From assembly GCF_017916325.1 (NCBI RefSeq), contig NC_090166.1:293001-357000 (forward strand): a stretch of 64,000 bases of DNA, given 5' to 3'. Both the position numbers and the translations under genes were made by a program. Positions within the stretch are counted from its first letter, which is position 1; each line of letters begins with the position of its first letter. This DNA comes from Leishmania martiniquensis (Eukaryota; Euglenozoa; Kinetoplastea; Trypanosomatida; Trypanosomatidae). This document shows, in pieces, positions 45,641-56,932 of this stretch. Below the pieces are notes generated by a model. It was given only the letters and a program-made list of their open reading frames with translations. It was not told the DNA's origin and made no database searches.

Positions 45641-48067
45641 CACACGACCCCCACCACCCGTCTGGAAGGCAGGCCGACCGTGTTATCGCATTTCGCCTCA
45701 CATCCAGGCGAGCTAGATAGCTGCGAGGACCACGGTACGAAAACAAAGATGCAACGTGCCCACGCCCAGGTAGAAGCGGTGGCGCTGCCTAGTGCGCGCG
45801 TGTCACGCCGCGATTCGGTGCGCGACAGGAGGCGAGTGCGATGGGCCTCTGAGACGGCTGCTCGGAGAAGAGGCAGAGGCAGAGGGCAAGGCAAAAGTGA
45901 AGCGCAGCAAAACAAGCAAAAACGGGCGCCGCCTCATCAGCGCTGGAGGTCGAGGCAGCGGACGCTCGCTCGGGTCGCTCAGCCGTAGCGGTGCAAGAAA
46001 GCTGTGCGATGGCCCTTGTTCAGTTTCGCCACTGCATGGGCGGCGCTCGTAGAGAGAGAGCGGCACGGAGGAGAGACCCGCCCCCTCCCTCCACATACAT
46101 GCACGCACACCTCTGGCCCGGAAGCCCCCCATCCCTTGCCGTGGACGCATGGGGGCACGGCAGTCGGCGCTGAGGCAGCCGCCAGCAGTTGCGTCTGCGT
46201 AATGCGCCCATCCTCCACCGCAGTCCTCAAGACCCGGAGTGGCCCCGTCGTCCGCAGAAGAATGCGGACGCACAGCCGTCGGCCGCTCGGCCTCCAGTGC
46301 GCAGGGAGGGGGAGAGTGCACTATCCGGCGCAGTGACGCCCTCACAGCCTGGCCGGCCGGAGGGCCGCCTCTCGATGCTCTCTGTTGTCGCGCTTCATTT
46401 CACACGTACGCCGCCCCCTCAGCACAGGAGGGCAAAAGGGGAAGAAAAAGGAGACCGCCACCCGTGTGGGTTATCGCCGAGCCTCCCACGACGGCCTCAC
46501 GCAATGCTCTGCGGTGCGACTCTAGCTCAGCAGCGCGTGGAATCCGCCTTCCGCCTTCACGTGCGCGCACTGCGTCGGCAGTCGTCGCGGGTAGGGCGCG
46601 ATGATCTCCGCCGGAGGAGAGAGCGGCAAAAAAACGCGCAGTTCAAGCGCAATCATAGTAAAAAAAAAGAGCAATCGATCAAAAGAGTTTCCACGGAGGC
46701 CACAGCCAGCGACGGTACGAGAGGCGACGGGGGACGACGTAAGGCCATCACAGTACGCTGTGGTGCCTCCGCGCTGGCGGGCAAAGCATAAAGAGAGCGA
46801 AAGGAGATGCACAACACAGCGATAACAGACGTGAAGAGATACGCATAGAAAAGAGGGGGGACGCCACACGCGCACAAGCCCTTCAGCAATAGAAAAGTAC
46901 AGTGAGGTAAGAAAAGAAAGCGAGAGAGCAATTCACGCCTCCAAGTCTTCCAAAAGGGGTGGAGCCCTATGGGATTTTGAAGAGAGAATACAGCGCAACG
47001 CATGAGCGTTCTTGAAAAAGAGAACAGAAGCTGACCAGCTCCACTTGTTGAGTAGGCGCGTACAGACACACAGCCAACGGCTACCGACTACGCTGCGCAG
47101 AGGACAGAGAGCAGCACGCATTGATGGCTCGTGATGGCCCCGCTTCATCGCGGAAATGCAAGGCAGAAAGAAGAAAATTCGCCGCAGCGCAACGTGAGGG
47201 TGGGCCACAAAGGCCGCCGTCGGCAGCCATTGCCAGTTACATCGGTGGGTGCAGGAAAACATTCACAGCTCAGCAGCACCGCATGTGCTACAGCACTCGC
47301 ACATTTCATAGCGTTACGGTAGGCAAGCCCGCGATCTTCCACAGCCGGGCCCCCCTTCTGCCACAGGCGCCTCCGCAGACCTCCACACACAGGCAGCCAC
47401 AGCTCGCCCGCATCTCCAGGAGTGTCGTCGAGTCCGGGGTACACAGGCCGCCGGCACCCGGCATCCCGCCGCGCACCTTCGGCGCCCTCGGCACAGCGAG
47501 CGGCCATCGTGCTCGCCTGCCACCGATGGCACCGAGGGCGTCTCTGCATCGCCTGCCCGCGGAAGCAGCGTCGAGCGCTGCTGCCGCCGTGGGGTGGCCG
47601 GCAACAGCAGAACCAAAGAGTACCTGAGTCTCGGGCGGGAAGCAGCAGGGGCTGCGCCTCAATGCGCGCGTGCCACACAGCACGACGCAGCGCTCGTGGT
47701 CAAGCGCGGGTTCGCACACGACGAGCGAGACATACCGAGAGAAGCGGCGGCGCCTCTGCACCCGTATGTGGCAGAGTGCACACTTCTCTCGACCTCATAG
47801 AGAACCCCATGACGCTCAGAGCAGCAGGCATGCTCAGAAAGAATAAAGAAGAGCAGCTAGAGCGGGCAGCGGAGAGCAGCATCGGCAGCACACGTGCGAC
47901 GCATCGAGCCTCTGCGCCTACCGCGGGGTCGCACCACGCAGCGGGGATGAGGAGAGCGTAGCTGCGGCAACAGCGGCACAGGAGGGGACGAAGGCACTGG
48001 CGCTTATCACATCTACATCGGAAGAAGGAAGAATAACAAACGTAAGAGTCGATGTTGCACATGTGCC
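45641..48067. other. Region between the relic in unit 1 and the gene in unit 2
   Basis: No intact gene. Holds the 3' flank of the copy at 48068, the 257-bp element (47341-47597) and the segment 46891-47024, which is replaced by unrelated sequence in unit 2. Confidence 0.6.
46891..47024. other. Swapped segment, version 1 (134 bp)
   Basis: Flanked on both sides by sequence identical to unit 2, but unrelated to the 155-bp version at 54230-54385. The left border is after CTTCAGCAAT and the right border before ACAGAAGCTGACC. Confidence 0.75.
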
Positions 48068-49971
48068 TTAACCCTCCATATGCTTGCTTGCCACAGCTGT
48101 GAATGCATGCCACTCTTGTGAATGAGGACCGAAGATTCCCGTTGCCAGTTCTTTAGCATGAAGGATAAGCCTTTTACCGGTAGGCCGACCAGCTGCTTTC
48201 TGCAAGACGGAGGAGAGGAAGAGTGAGGGTAAAATAAGTGCACACGCCTCCTCAAGGCAGAGCGCGACAAGCGTGCGCTCATCGCTGAGGTCGAGGTCTG
48301 TGTTGATCTGGCGCCGCTTCTTGATGAGCTTCTCTTCGCACTGCTTAATCCGCTCCTCCTGCTTCCGGGCCGCAGCACTGTCCTCCGATGCACGGGAGCT
48401 GAGGAAACGACTCCGCGTCGCGGCATCGCCTTCCTCCGGAACTGAGACAGCCACACTTGCCCGCTGCTCATCCGCCGCGTCCAGCGCTGCAAAAAGAACA
48501 AACTCATTTTCGCTCATTGTGGCATAGCGACCAGTGAGTCTCCTCCCAGGAATGAATTCGAAGAGCGATCTCTGTAGCAGCCGAACGTTCCGCTCCGAAA
48601 CTAAATCATTCCCACTCTCAAATCTCCATTTCAGATAGTGATAGGTAAGCCGCTCGGCGGGAGAGCGTATTTGCGCTTGCGAGTGGCGGCTCACGCGTGC
48701 CTGGACACTCAGACGCACATTGCGAGCGAGGACAAGCGGTATCAGCGCAGACTGCGTGGGCGACCACGGGCAGCCGGAGGCGTACAGATGACGGTGCTGG
48801 TCGCCGCCAAGCGCGTGAATGTTCTGGGCACTCGCGTGAGAGCTGGCACCCGCCGCACTGATACCATCGCGGTCGGGACTCGATGGCCTCGGCACGTTCG
48901 CCATCACCAGCCGGCTCAGGTACTCGTTCGGGTACTCCTTCGCGAGGTCCCACACGAGTGAAGCAACCTCATCGACATGCTCCAGGGCGTTATGGAAAAT
49001 TCGCTGGTGCGAACGCAAGTGCATCCGCGAGGCGATGGCCCGCACGATCAGGCCAATGTAGTTGACAAGAAAGGCGAGGCAGTAGTAGCGGGTCTTCGCC
49101 TCCAGCAGCCCAAGGGTGAAGAGCACCGACGCCGTGCGATCCATCATGCGCCACCGCTGCCTCCTGTGACTCGTGCTGCGCACGTCAGAATCCGAGTCGT
49201 CTTGCGGCTCCTCCGCAACGTCAGAGCCGAGGCTCAGGTGGCGCCTCTTGTCGTAGTCGATGAAGCCGCCACCGTCGCTGAAATGGGCCTCCTTCCACAG
49301 CGTCAGGCAGTGCAGCAGCAGCTGCGTGTGGCTGATGGTCAAGATGCAGTATCGCCCGGCGAGCCCGGTCACCTTGTCCACATGCGCTGTGGTGGCGAGT
49401 TGCTTCAGGTACGTGTGCGCAATGTCAGCAAGCAGTCGGTAGTAGCTGATCACGTGAATCAGGTCCCCGTCAAGAGGCAGGTGGATGTCAACTACCTTGG
49501 CACCGAGCGCGGACTGTGCACCGTTTGTCCGTGCGTCCGCCTGCTCCCCTGGGCCACCACCATCGCCGCCGCCGCCGCCTGGCAGCAGGTCTTCCTCATA
49601 CTCGCACCCGCCAGCCGCACCCTCCGCGGGGTCAGCTGCGCCGCCCACACTGCTGCAAAAGACGCTCCTCCGCTCCGCCTGGTCGGACGGATCCAGCGGC
49701 CCACCGAAGGCCGCGTCGGCGCCCGCCTGCCTCCCCGCACCCTCCTTCGGCGGCGGCGCAGCGTCGGCCTCGGGGCCAGCGCCGCACCCCTCCGCAGCGC
49801 CGCGTTTGTGAGCGTGTCCCAGAAACGCCGCCCGGGGTGCCGCGTCAGAGCCTGCACAAAGTACACCTCCGACACCGTGAAGCGGCCCTCTTGCGCCGCC
49901 TTCACGCCGCGGTAGAACACTTCCGGGTGCCCCTTGCCCTCCTTGGGCACCGACGACTGTCTATTCCCCAT
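48068..49971 (-). pseudogene. MGN-family gene, array copy with one homopolymer frameshift
   Basis: Starts at the ATG at 49971 ([12 protein letters not shown]). The G run at 49787-49790 has four bases where the intact copy has five, so the frame is lost after about residue 62 and terminates at 49492. The T run at 49657-49660 is intact (four). Below that the original frame runs open to 48068. Block 1 (48959-49070) encodes the NYIGLIVRAIASRM type, shared only with the fragment at 36232. Block 2 (48441-48647) is strongly different from the other copies and one codon shorter. The start of the C-terminal block ([10 protein letters not shown]) is shared with 55025, after which it is unique (GPHSQEWHAF). 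It ends KHMEG like the copy at 40732. Pseudogene, phase-off allele or sequencing error. Confidence 0.82.
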
Positions 49972-51386
49972 GCAGCCGCGGCCACGTGGAGCGGAGCCAC
50001 ACCTGCAGGCAGGGGCGTAAAGCGGAGTGCACAGATGTGGTCGGCGATGGCGCCCGTGCAGTGTCCGGTGGGAGGGGAAGAGAGAGTGCCTTGGACGCCA
50101 GAGGAAGAGCTGGGCGGGATGGGGAGGGCGACGGAAAAGAAAAACCAGAGCCGAGTGGGGATCCTTCTGGAGGCCGGGGCCCAATGCAGCGAAGGGCGGG
50201 GGGACAACGAGGGGCGTGCGTGAGGGTTGGATGGAGGCATGGCACAGATGCCTCACGAAGAGGGGAGGGCATGAGAGGCCGCCGCCACAGCAGCACAGCA
50301 ACGACACGGCGCCCCAGGAGTTGCGCCACCGCGCATCCCAACCCGACGCTCGCCTGGGCGAGTGCCGCACAGCTGCGGCTCGGCCCACGTGCAGCTGAGC
50401 AAGCAGCCTTGTGGGCCCGGCGCTCTGCGTATGGGCTGCTGGTGCCTGCCGAGTACGCCACGGCGCCGGAGCGGCGGACACAGAGCGAGGCGGGCCGTAG
50501 TCCAGCACACGCGCTCAAGTGCACATCCTCATCGGATCTGCGCGCCAGCCCAGCCGCCACGGCCACGGGCACCGGAGAGAGGCCTACGCAGGCGGCGTCG
50601 AGCACCGCCAGCGGAGCGCCGCCGAGAGGGAGGCACACGCACAAATCGACGATGAGACAGCGAACACCGCGAGAATGCACGCCGGTGCCGGAGGAGGGGG
50701 AGAGCGGGAGGCAGGGAGAGCAGGACGGCGCGCACACAGACGAGGCAGGGGCGCACGAGCAGTGCGTGCCAGCGCCCTGAAGCGGCCACCTACGCGCAGC
50801 GAGAGGCCGCAGAGCACCAGAGCGCGCGCAAGCGAGAGCAGTCGAGCAGCAGGTAGGGGAAAGACACAGCGCAGAGAGCCCGGCAGACGGCATGCCGCGA
50901 CCGCCCGCAGCACAGCCAGGAAGCCTTTTCCTCTGCGCGCAGGAGGTGCAAGAGCAGCAGGCCCGGAGACATCCAGCACGCCGTCGGGGGCGCGGAGCCA
51001 GTGAGAGGAGCAGCGGCAGTCGCAGCGCCAGCGCGCCCCGTCGCGGTCAGGCGCACACCCCGCGCGTACGCCGTCGCAGAAGACCCACACGGGTGCCGAG
51101 GGCAGCAGGGCAGCGAGCAGGCACAGCACGCGGCCGGGTAGCGAGAGGGGAAGTGACAGCGCGACACGCAAGCGGCACACGGGTGCAAGCACCGGCGCTC
51201 GCAGCTCTCCCCCTCTCACCAGCTTCTCCCCTCAGACGCCATCGTGCGTAGGCAGACGGGGACAGGGAGGGGGGGCGCAGCAATGAGAGGCAGCCGCAGA
51301 GGAGAGGGCGCAGAGAAAAAAAGAGACGGAACGCGCGCCGTGTACCGCGAGCGACCCTCCGAAGCGCTGCGAGAATGCGCTTCACA
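49972..51386. other. Upstream region of the array gene in unit 2
   Basis: Counterpart of 42638-44052. No separate gene. The pyrimidine tract just above the ATG differs from the other units by one base (AGCGGAGTGC here against AGCGGGAGTGC). Confidence 0.6.
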
Positions 51387-52978
51387 TCAGGAGCGGGTCA
51401 GGCGACTCGCAGCCACGAAGCGCCTTCACCATGTTCCCCAGACTCTGCGCCAGCGGCAGCATCACCGCCAGTGACCCTCTGCCCTGATGCAGCTCCGCCG
51501 CGAGAAGGTGAGCAGCATAGCTGGCCACCACCATAGCCCCCTCATCTCAGCGCGGCAGAGCTAGCGCGTGCTCATCGCTCAGAGAATGCCCGCCCTCGCG
51601 GTGCGCCTCCGCTGCACGCATCCTCTATGCGCCCCTTCACGAGCGCAGGGCGCTGCGGGGGTCTCACGGAACTCACAGCATCCCCAGAGTGCTCCTTGGG
51701 GAGAGGCGTTCCTCACCAATCCTTCTCCTCGGGGCACCAGCACCGCGGGTGTGGAGCCTCGTCGGTCGCGTGCCCATTTCCGCTCCCTCTGCCATCGTGC
51801 ACATCCCCGGGGAACACACTGAGCACAGCTCTCTCGCGCGCGTGCGCCAGCTGCATCCAGGCACAACAAGAAGCACGGGTGCTCGATGCCAGGAGATGGG
51901 CCGGCAGCCCACGCGCTCTGCAGGGAGAGAAGACCTGCACATAGGCAACGCCACCCGCGCTCTCCTCTAGGCGGAGGCAAACGTTCCGTGCAGCTGCCGT
52001 TGGGATGAGCGCCCACTCGCTGGGTCTCTAAGAAGCGCCTGGCCTGCAGGGGCTTCGAGGGTCATCGCCGGTGAGGTGCAGTGACCGTCGCGCACTCGAG
52101 TCGGAGCAAGACCTCCCAGCGGTGAGCGGCGCCTCGACCGCGTCCGAGGTCGACTGCGGCACGTGCGCGACAACGCGCTCGCCGACATACCCCTCTGGGA
52201 AATCGCTGGCAGTCCTCCACATGGGCGCCAGGGCGGCATCCGAGAGCTCCAGCGCACTCACATGCACCACCCTCTGCATGCGGGGTCTTGCCGTGCCTCT
52301 GACCGTCCCTGCTGCCGCGTGCGTCTCCACAGCAGCGGCGACCGTCACTCGTCAAGTCTTCTAGCCGTCGATACACACGCCGCTGCCGCCGAGGCCCTCC
52401 GCAGTGTCGCACTGCGCACTAGCACTCCAGTGCGGCGCGTGGGAAGGCGACAGTAACGCGCAGCTAGGATCGCAAGCTTCTCGGTGTGGCGAGCAGCGGC
52501 AGGTGCGCCGGGGCGATATTCGCCAGCAGCCAGAGGAAGCCCAAGGAATCTATCAGGTGGCCGCCGAAAGGCACATGAATCGTCGCGGGGGGTTGCCTTC
52601 CGCGCTTGCTGAGCCGCCTCTAGGGGGGGGCAGGAGGGGCTGTCACCTGGGCATCGAGACGAGCGCATTCCGCACTTTCAACGGACGCACAAAGGCCTCC
52701 GCCGACCCCCGCCGCAACCGCACGGGGCACACCGAGCCGGCGCCGATTTCTTTCCTGCCCCTTCGTTCCTTCAGGCGTTGAAGATGCCCGCATGCAAGCA
52801 CGGACTGCAGAGCTTCTCCACAGAGCACGTCAGCCGGCGCCAGCGCGTCCCAGCACTCTCGGCCAGGGTGCTCTTCTAGTGCATCCCCGAGGTGCAGCTC
52901 CGCCATCGTGAGGCAGGCCTGCGAAGCGCTGTGACGCCTGCGTAGAGGGGGTCTTGCGGGCCAGCCCCACACCAGAAG
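51387..52978 (-). pseudogene. Old decayed relative of the MGN family (relic in unit 2)
   Basis: Second copy of the relic at 44053-45640, almost identical apart from G-run changes (near 52585-52632). In this copy one frame also shows EKLAILAARYCRL (around 52480), matching the [13 protein letters not shown] segment of the intact proteins. It was therefore already decayed when the unit was duplicated. Confidence 0.8.
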
Positions 52979-55024
52979 CACACGACCCCCACCACCCGTC
53001 TGGAAGGCAGGCCGACCGTGTTATCGCATTTCGCCTCACATCCAGGCGAGCTAGATAGCTGCGAGGACCACGGTACGAAAACAAAGATGCAACGTGCCCA
53101 CGCCCAGGTAGAAGCGGTGGCGCTGCCTAGTGCGCGCGTGTCACGCCGCGATTCGGTGCGCGACAGGAGGCGAGTGCGATGGGCCTCTGAGACGGCTGCT
53201 CGGAGAAGAGGCAGAGGCAGAGGGCAAGGCAAAAGTGAAGCGCAGCAAAACAAGCAAAAACGGGCGCCGCCTCATCAGCGCTGGAGGTCGAGGCAGCGGA
53301 CGCTCGCTCGGGTCGCTCAGCCGTAGCGGTGCAAGAAAGCTGTGCGATGGCCCTTGTTCAGTTTCGCCACTGCATGGGCGGCGCTCGTAGAGAGAGAGCG
53401 GCACGGAGGAGAGACCCGCCCCCTCCCTCCACATACATGCACGCACACCTCTGGCCCGGAAGCCCCCCATCCCTTGCCGTGGACGCATGGGGGCACGGCA
53501 GTCGGCGCTGAGGCAGCCGCCAGCAGTTGCGTCTGCGTAATGCGCCCATCCTCCACCGCAGTCCTCAAGACCCGGAGTGGCCCCGTCGTCCGCAGAAGAA
53601 TGCGGACGCACAGCCGTCGGCCGCTCGGCCTCCAGTGCGCAGGGAGGGGAGAGTGCACTATCCGGCGCAGTGACGCCCTCACAGCCTGGCCGGCCGGAAG
53701 GCCGCCTCTCGATGCTCTCTGTTGTCGCGCTTCATTTCACACGTACGCCGCCCCCTCAGCACAGGAGGGCAAAAGGGGAAGAAAAAGGAGACCGCCACCC
53801 GTGTGGGTTATCGCCGAGCCTCCCACGACGGCCTCACGCAATGCTCTGCGGTGCGACTCTAGCTCAGCAGCGCGTGGAATCCGCCTTCCGCCTTCACGTG
53901 CGCGCACTGCGTCGGCAGTCGTCGCGGGTAGGGCGCGATGATCTCCGCCGGAGGAGAGAGCGGCAAAAAAACGCGCAGTTCAAGCGCAATCATAGTAAAA
54001 AAAAAGAGCAATCGATCAAAAGAGTTTCCACGGAGGCCACAGCCAGCGACGGTACGAGAGGCGACGGGGGACGACGTAAGGCCATCACAGTACGCTGTGG
54101 TGCCTCCGCGCTGGCGGGCAAAGCATAAAGAGAGCGAAAGGAGATGCACAACACAGCGATAACAGACGTGAAGAGATACGCATAGAAAAGAGGGGGGACG
54201 CCACACGCGCACAAGCCCTTCAGCAATGCGCACGACAGATACCGCTGAGCCGAGCACAGAAAAGGGAAAACAGTATAAAAAAAGGACGAATGAGAAAGAT
54301 GCACATGCATACACATAAGCTAGAGGACCAACACGCAGAGGTGCATAAGAAAAGAGGAACAGGTATATACGCTGTCATACAAAAACAGAAGCTGACCAGC
54401 TCCACTTGTTGAGTAGGCGCGTACAGACACACAGCCAACGGCTACCGACTACGCTGCGCAGAGGACAGAGAGCAGCACGCATTGATGGCTCGTGATGGCC
54501 CCGCTTCATCGCGGAAATGCAAGGCAGAAAGAAGAAAATTCGCCGCAGCGCAACGTGAGGGTGGGCCACAAAGGCCGCCGTCGGCAGCCATTGCCAGTTA
54601 CATCGGTGGGTGCAGGAAAACATTCACAGCTCAGCAGCACCGCATGTGCTACAGCACTCGCACATTTCATAGCGTTACGGTAGGCAAGCCCGCGATCTTC
54701 CACAGCCGGGCCCCCCTTCTGCCACAGGCGCCTCCGCAGACCTCCACACACAGGCAGCCACAGCTCGCCCGCATCTCCAGGAGTGTCGTCGAGTCCGGGG
54801 TACACAGGCCGCCGGCACCCGGCATCCCGCCGCGCACCTTCGGCGCCCTCGGCACAGCGAGCGGCCATCGTGCTCGCCTGCCACCGAGGGCGTCTCTGCA
54901 CCGCCTGCCCGCGGAAGCAGCGTCGAGCGCTGCTGCCGCCGTGGGGTGGCCCGGCAGCAGATGGAGAGGGAGAGGCGCATACACACAGCGTGAGAAAGAA
55001 GGCATAAGCAAATGTACATGCGCA
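52979..55024. other. Region between the relic in unit 2 and the intact array gene
   Basis: No gene. Holds the swapped segment (54230-54385), the 257-bp type element (54702-54950, with a 9-bp deletion after CTGCCACCGA) and a 74-bp private 3' flank (54951-55024) that replaces the 470 bp found below the other two copies. Confidence 0.65.
54230..54385. other. Swapped segment, version 2 (155 bp)
   Basis: Unrelated to 46891-47024 although both flanks are identical between units. Confidence 0.75.
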
Positions 55025-56932
55025 TCAGTTTTTCAGATGTTTACGCAGAATGGAGGCGATGATGTGCCACTCGCTCGAGTCAGAGCCATATACTCCCGTT
55101 ACAATCGCCCTCTCGAGCAAGTAGATGTCCTTCCACATCGCCTCAGACGCCATCTTTGCCAAGACGGAGGAGAGGAAGAGTGAGGGTAAAATAAGTGCAC
55201 ACGCCTCCTCAAGGCAGAGCGCGACAAGCGTGCGCTCATCGCTGAGGTCGAGGTCTGTGTTGATCTGGCGCCGCTTCTTGATGAGCTTCTCTTCGCACTG
55301 CTTAATCCGCTCCTCCTGCTTCCGGGCCGCAGCACTGTCCTCCGATGCACGGGAGCTGAGGAAACGACTCCGCGTCGCGGCATCGCCTTCCTCCGGAAAT
55401 CTTACAGATACACTGCCCCGGTGCTCATCCGCCTCTACCGTTCGCGATGCGATGTAAAACTCCTCGTGCTCCGCCATGATGGCATAGTGTGCCCACGTGC
55501 TCCTCCCAGGTACGAACCCGGGAAGCGACCTTCGAAGCATGTGCAGGCTGCACCCAGGCACAATCATTAAGCCGGTGTCGAAGTTCCATCCAGTGTAGTG
55601 GTAGCTGAGCCGCTCGGCGGGAGAGCGTATTTGCGCTTGCGAGTGGCGGCTCACGCGTGCCTGGACACTCAGACGCACATTGCGAGCGAGGACAAGCGGT
55701 ATCAGCGCAGACTGCGTGGGCGACCACGGGCAGCCGGAGGCGTACAGATGACGGTGCTGGTCGCCGCCAAGCGCGTGAATGTTCTGGGCACTCGCGTGAG
55801 AGCTGGCACCCGCCGCACTGATACCATCGCGGTCGGGACTCGATGGCCTCGGCACGTTCGCCATCACCAGCCGGCTCAGGTACTCGTTCGGGTACTCCTT
55901 CGCGAGGTCCCACACGAGCACGCTCGCCATCTCCAGGTGCTCCACAATGTTCGCGTGCACCCGATTAATCTTCCTCTGCTCCGTCAGCCCAGCGTAGCAC
56001 CGCATCATCAGCGCGGCGTAGCTGATGAGGAAGGCGAGGCAGTAGTAGCGGGTCTTCGCCTCCAGCAGCCCAAGGGTGAAGAGCACCGACGCCGTGCGAT
56101 CCATCATGCGCCACCGCTGCCTCCTGTGACTCGTGCTGCGCACGTCAGAATCCGAGTCGTCTTGCGGCTCCTCCGCAACGTCAGAGCCGAGGCTCAGGTG
56201 GCGCCTCTTGTCGTAGTCGATGAAGCCGCCACCGTCGCTGAAATGGGCCTCCTTCCACAGCGTCAGGCAGTGCAGCAGCAGCTGCGTGTGGCTGATGGTC
56301 AAGATGCAGTATCGCCCGGCGAGCCCGGTCACCTTGTCCACATGCGCTGTGGTGGCGAGTTGCTTCAGGTACGTGTGCGCAATGTCAGCAAGCAGTCGGT
56401 AGTAGCTGATCACGTGAATCAGGTCCCCGTCAAGAGGCAGGTGGATGTCAACTACCTTGGCACCGAGCGCGGACTGTGCACCGTTTGTCCGTGCGTCCGC
56501 CTGCTCCCCTGGGCCACCACCATCGCCGCCGCCGCCGCCTGGCAGCAGGTCTTCCTCATACTCGCACCCGCCAGCCGCACCCTCCGCGGGGTCAGCTGCG
56601 CCGCCCACACTGCTGCAAAAGACGCTCCTCCGCTCCGCCTGGTCGGACGGATCCAGCGGCCCACCGAAGGCCGCGTCGGCGCCCGCCTGCCTCCCCGCAC
56701 CCTCCTTCGGCGGCGGCGCAGCGTCGGCCTCGGGGCCAGCGCCGCACCCCCTCCGCAGCGCCGCGTTTGTGAGCGTGTCCCAGAAACGCCGCCCGGGGTG
56801 CCGCGTCAGAGCCTGCACAAAGTACACCTCCGACACCGTGAAGCGGCCCTCTTGCGCCGCCTTCACGCCGCGGTAGAACACTTCCGGGTGCCCCTTGCCC
56901 TCCTTGGGCACCGACGACTGTCTATTCCCCAT
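55025..56932 (-). CDS. MGN-family protein, intact array copy (635 aa), function unknown
   Basis: Starts at the ATG at 56932; a longer open frame to 57469 is upstream GC-rich sequence. MGNRQS at the N-terminus fits the N-myristoylation consensus (Gly2, Ser6), so membrane attachment is likely. Residues 19-60 (FYRGVKAA...[14 protein letters not shown]) resemble a TPR-like helical hairpin. Residues about 63-145 are a Gly/Ala/Pro/acidic low-complexity linker. Then come a conserved helical part ([39 protein letters not shown]), variable block 1 (55919-56030), a constant part ([23 protein letters not shown]) and variable block 2 (55398-55607). A charged helix ([19 protein letters not shown]) precedes the variable C-terminus. 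No signal peptide or membrane span. It is the only array copy with the five-base G run (56747-56751) that keeps the frame. I recognise no known family. Confidence 0.85.
   Translation of the reverse strand: MGNRQSSVPKEGKGHPEVFYRGVKAAQEGRFTVSEVYFVQALTRHPGRRFWDTLTNAALRRGCGAGPEADAAPPPKEGAGRQAGADAAFGGPLDPSDQAERRSVFCSSVGGAADPAEGAAGGCEYEEDLLPGGGGGDGGGPGEQADARTNGAQSALGAKVVDIHLPLDGDLIHVISYYRLLADIAHTYLKQLATTAHVDKVTGLAGRYCILTISHTQLLLHCLTLWKEAHFSDGGGFIDYDKRRHLSLGSDVAEEPQDDSDSDVRSTSHRRQRWRMMDRTASVLFTLGLLEAKTRYYCLAFLISYAALMMRCYAGLTEQRKINRVHANIVEHLEMASVLVWDLAKEYPNEYLSRLVMANVPRPSSPDRDGISAAGASSHASAQNIHALGGDQHRHLYASGCPWSPTQSALIPLVLARNVRLSVQARVSRHSQAQIRSPAERLSYHYTGWNFDTGLMIVPGCSLHMLRRSLPGFVPGRSTWAHYAIMAEHEEFYIASRTVEADEHRGSVSVRFPEEGDAATRSRFLSSRASEDSAAARKQEERIKQCEEKLIKKRRQINTDLDLSDERTLVALCLEEACALILPSLFLSSVLAKMASEAMWKDIYLLERAIVTGVYGSDSSEWHIIASILRKHLKN

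Larger units (their letters stand above)
40034..47369. repeat. Tandem unit 1 (about 7.34 kb)
   Basis: Near-identical to unit 2 at an offset of 7,334-7,338, the drift being single-base homopolymer changes. Contents in transcription order (right to left): a UTR segment, a decayed family relic (44053-45640), the 5' region, the frameshifted gene (40732-42637) and the 3' element. Differences are concentrated in gene blocks and in a replaced segment at 46891-47024. Confidence 0.9.
47370..54730. repeat. Tandem unit 2 (about 7.36 kb)
   Basis: Second complete unit, with the same order as unit 1: relic at 51387-52978, gene at 48068-49971 and 3' element at 47341-47597. It is about 25 bp longer, mostly because of the swapped segment. 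Confidence 0.9.

Noticed and set aside
48068..49648. Alternative short protein from copy 48068 starting after the frameshift
   Set aside because: The codon at 49648 is GTG and no ATG occurs near it; an N-terminally shortened product is not supported.
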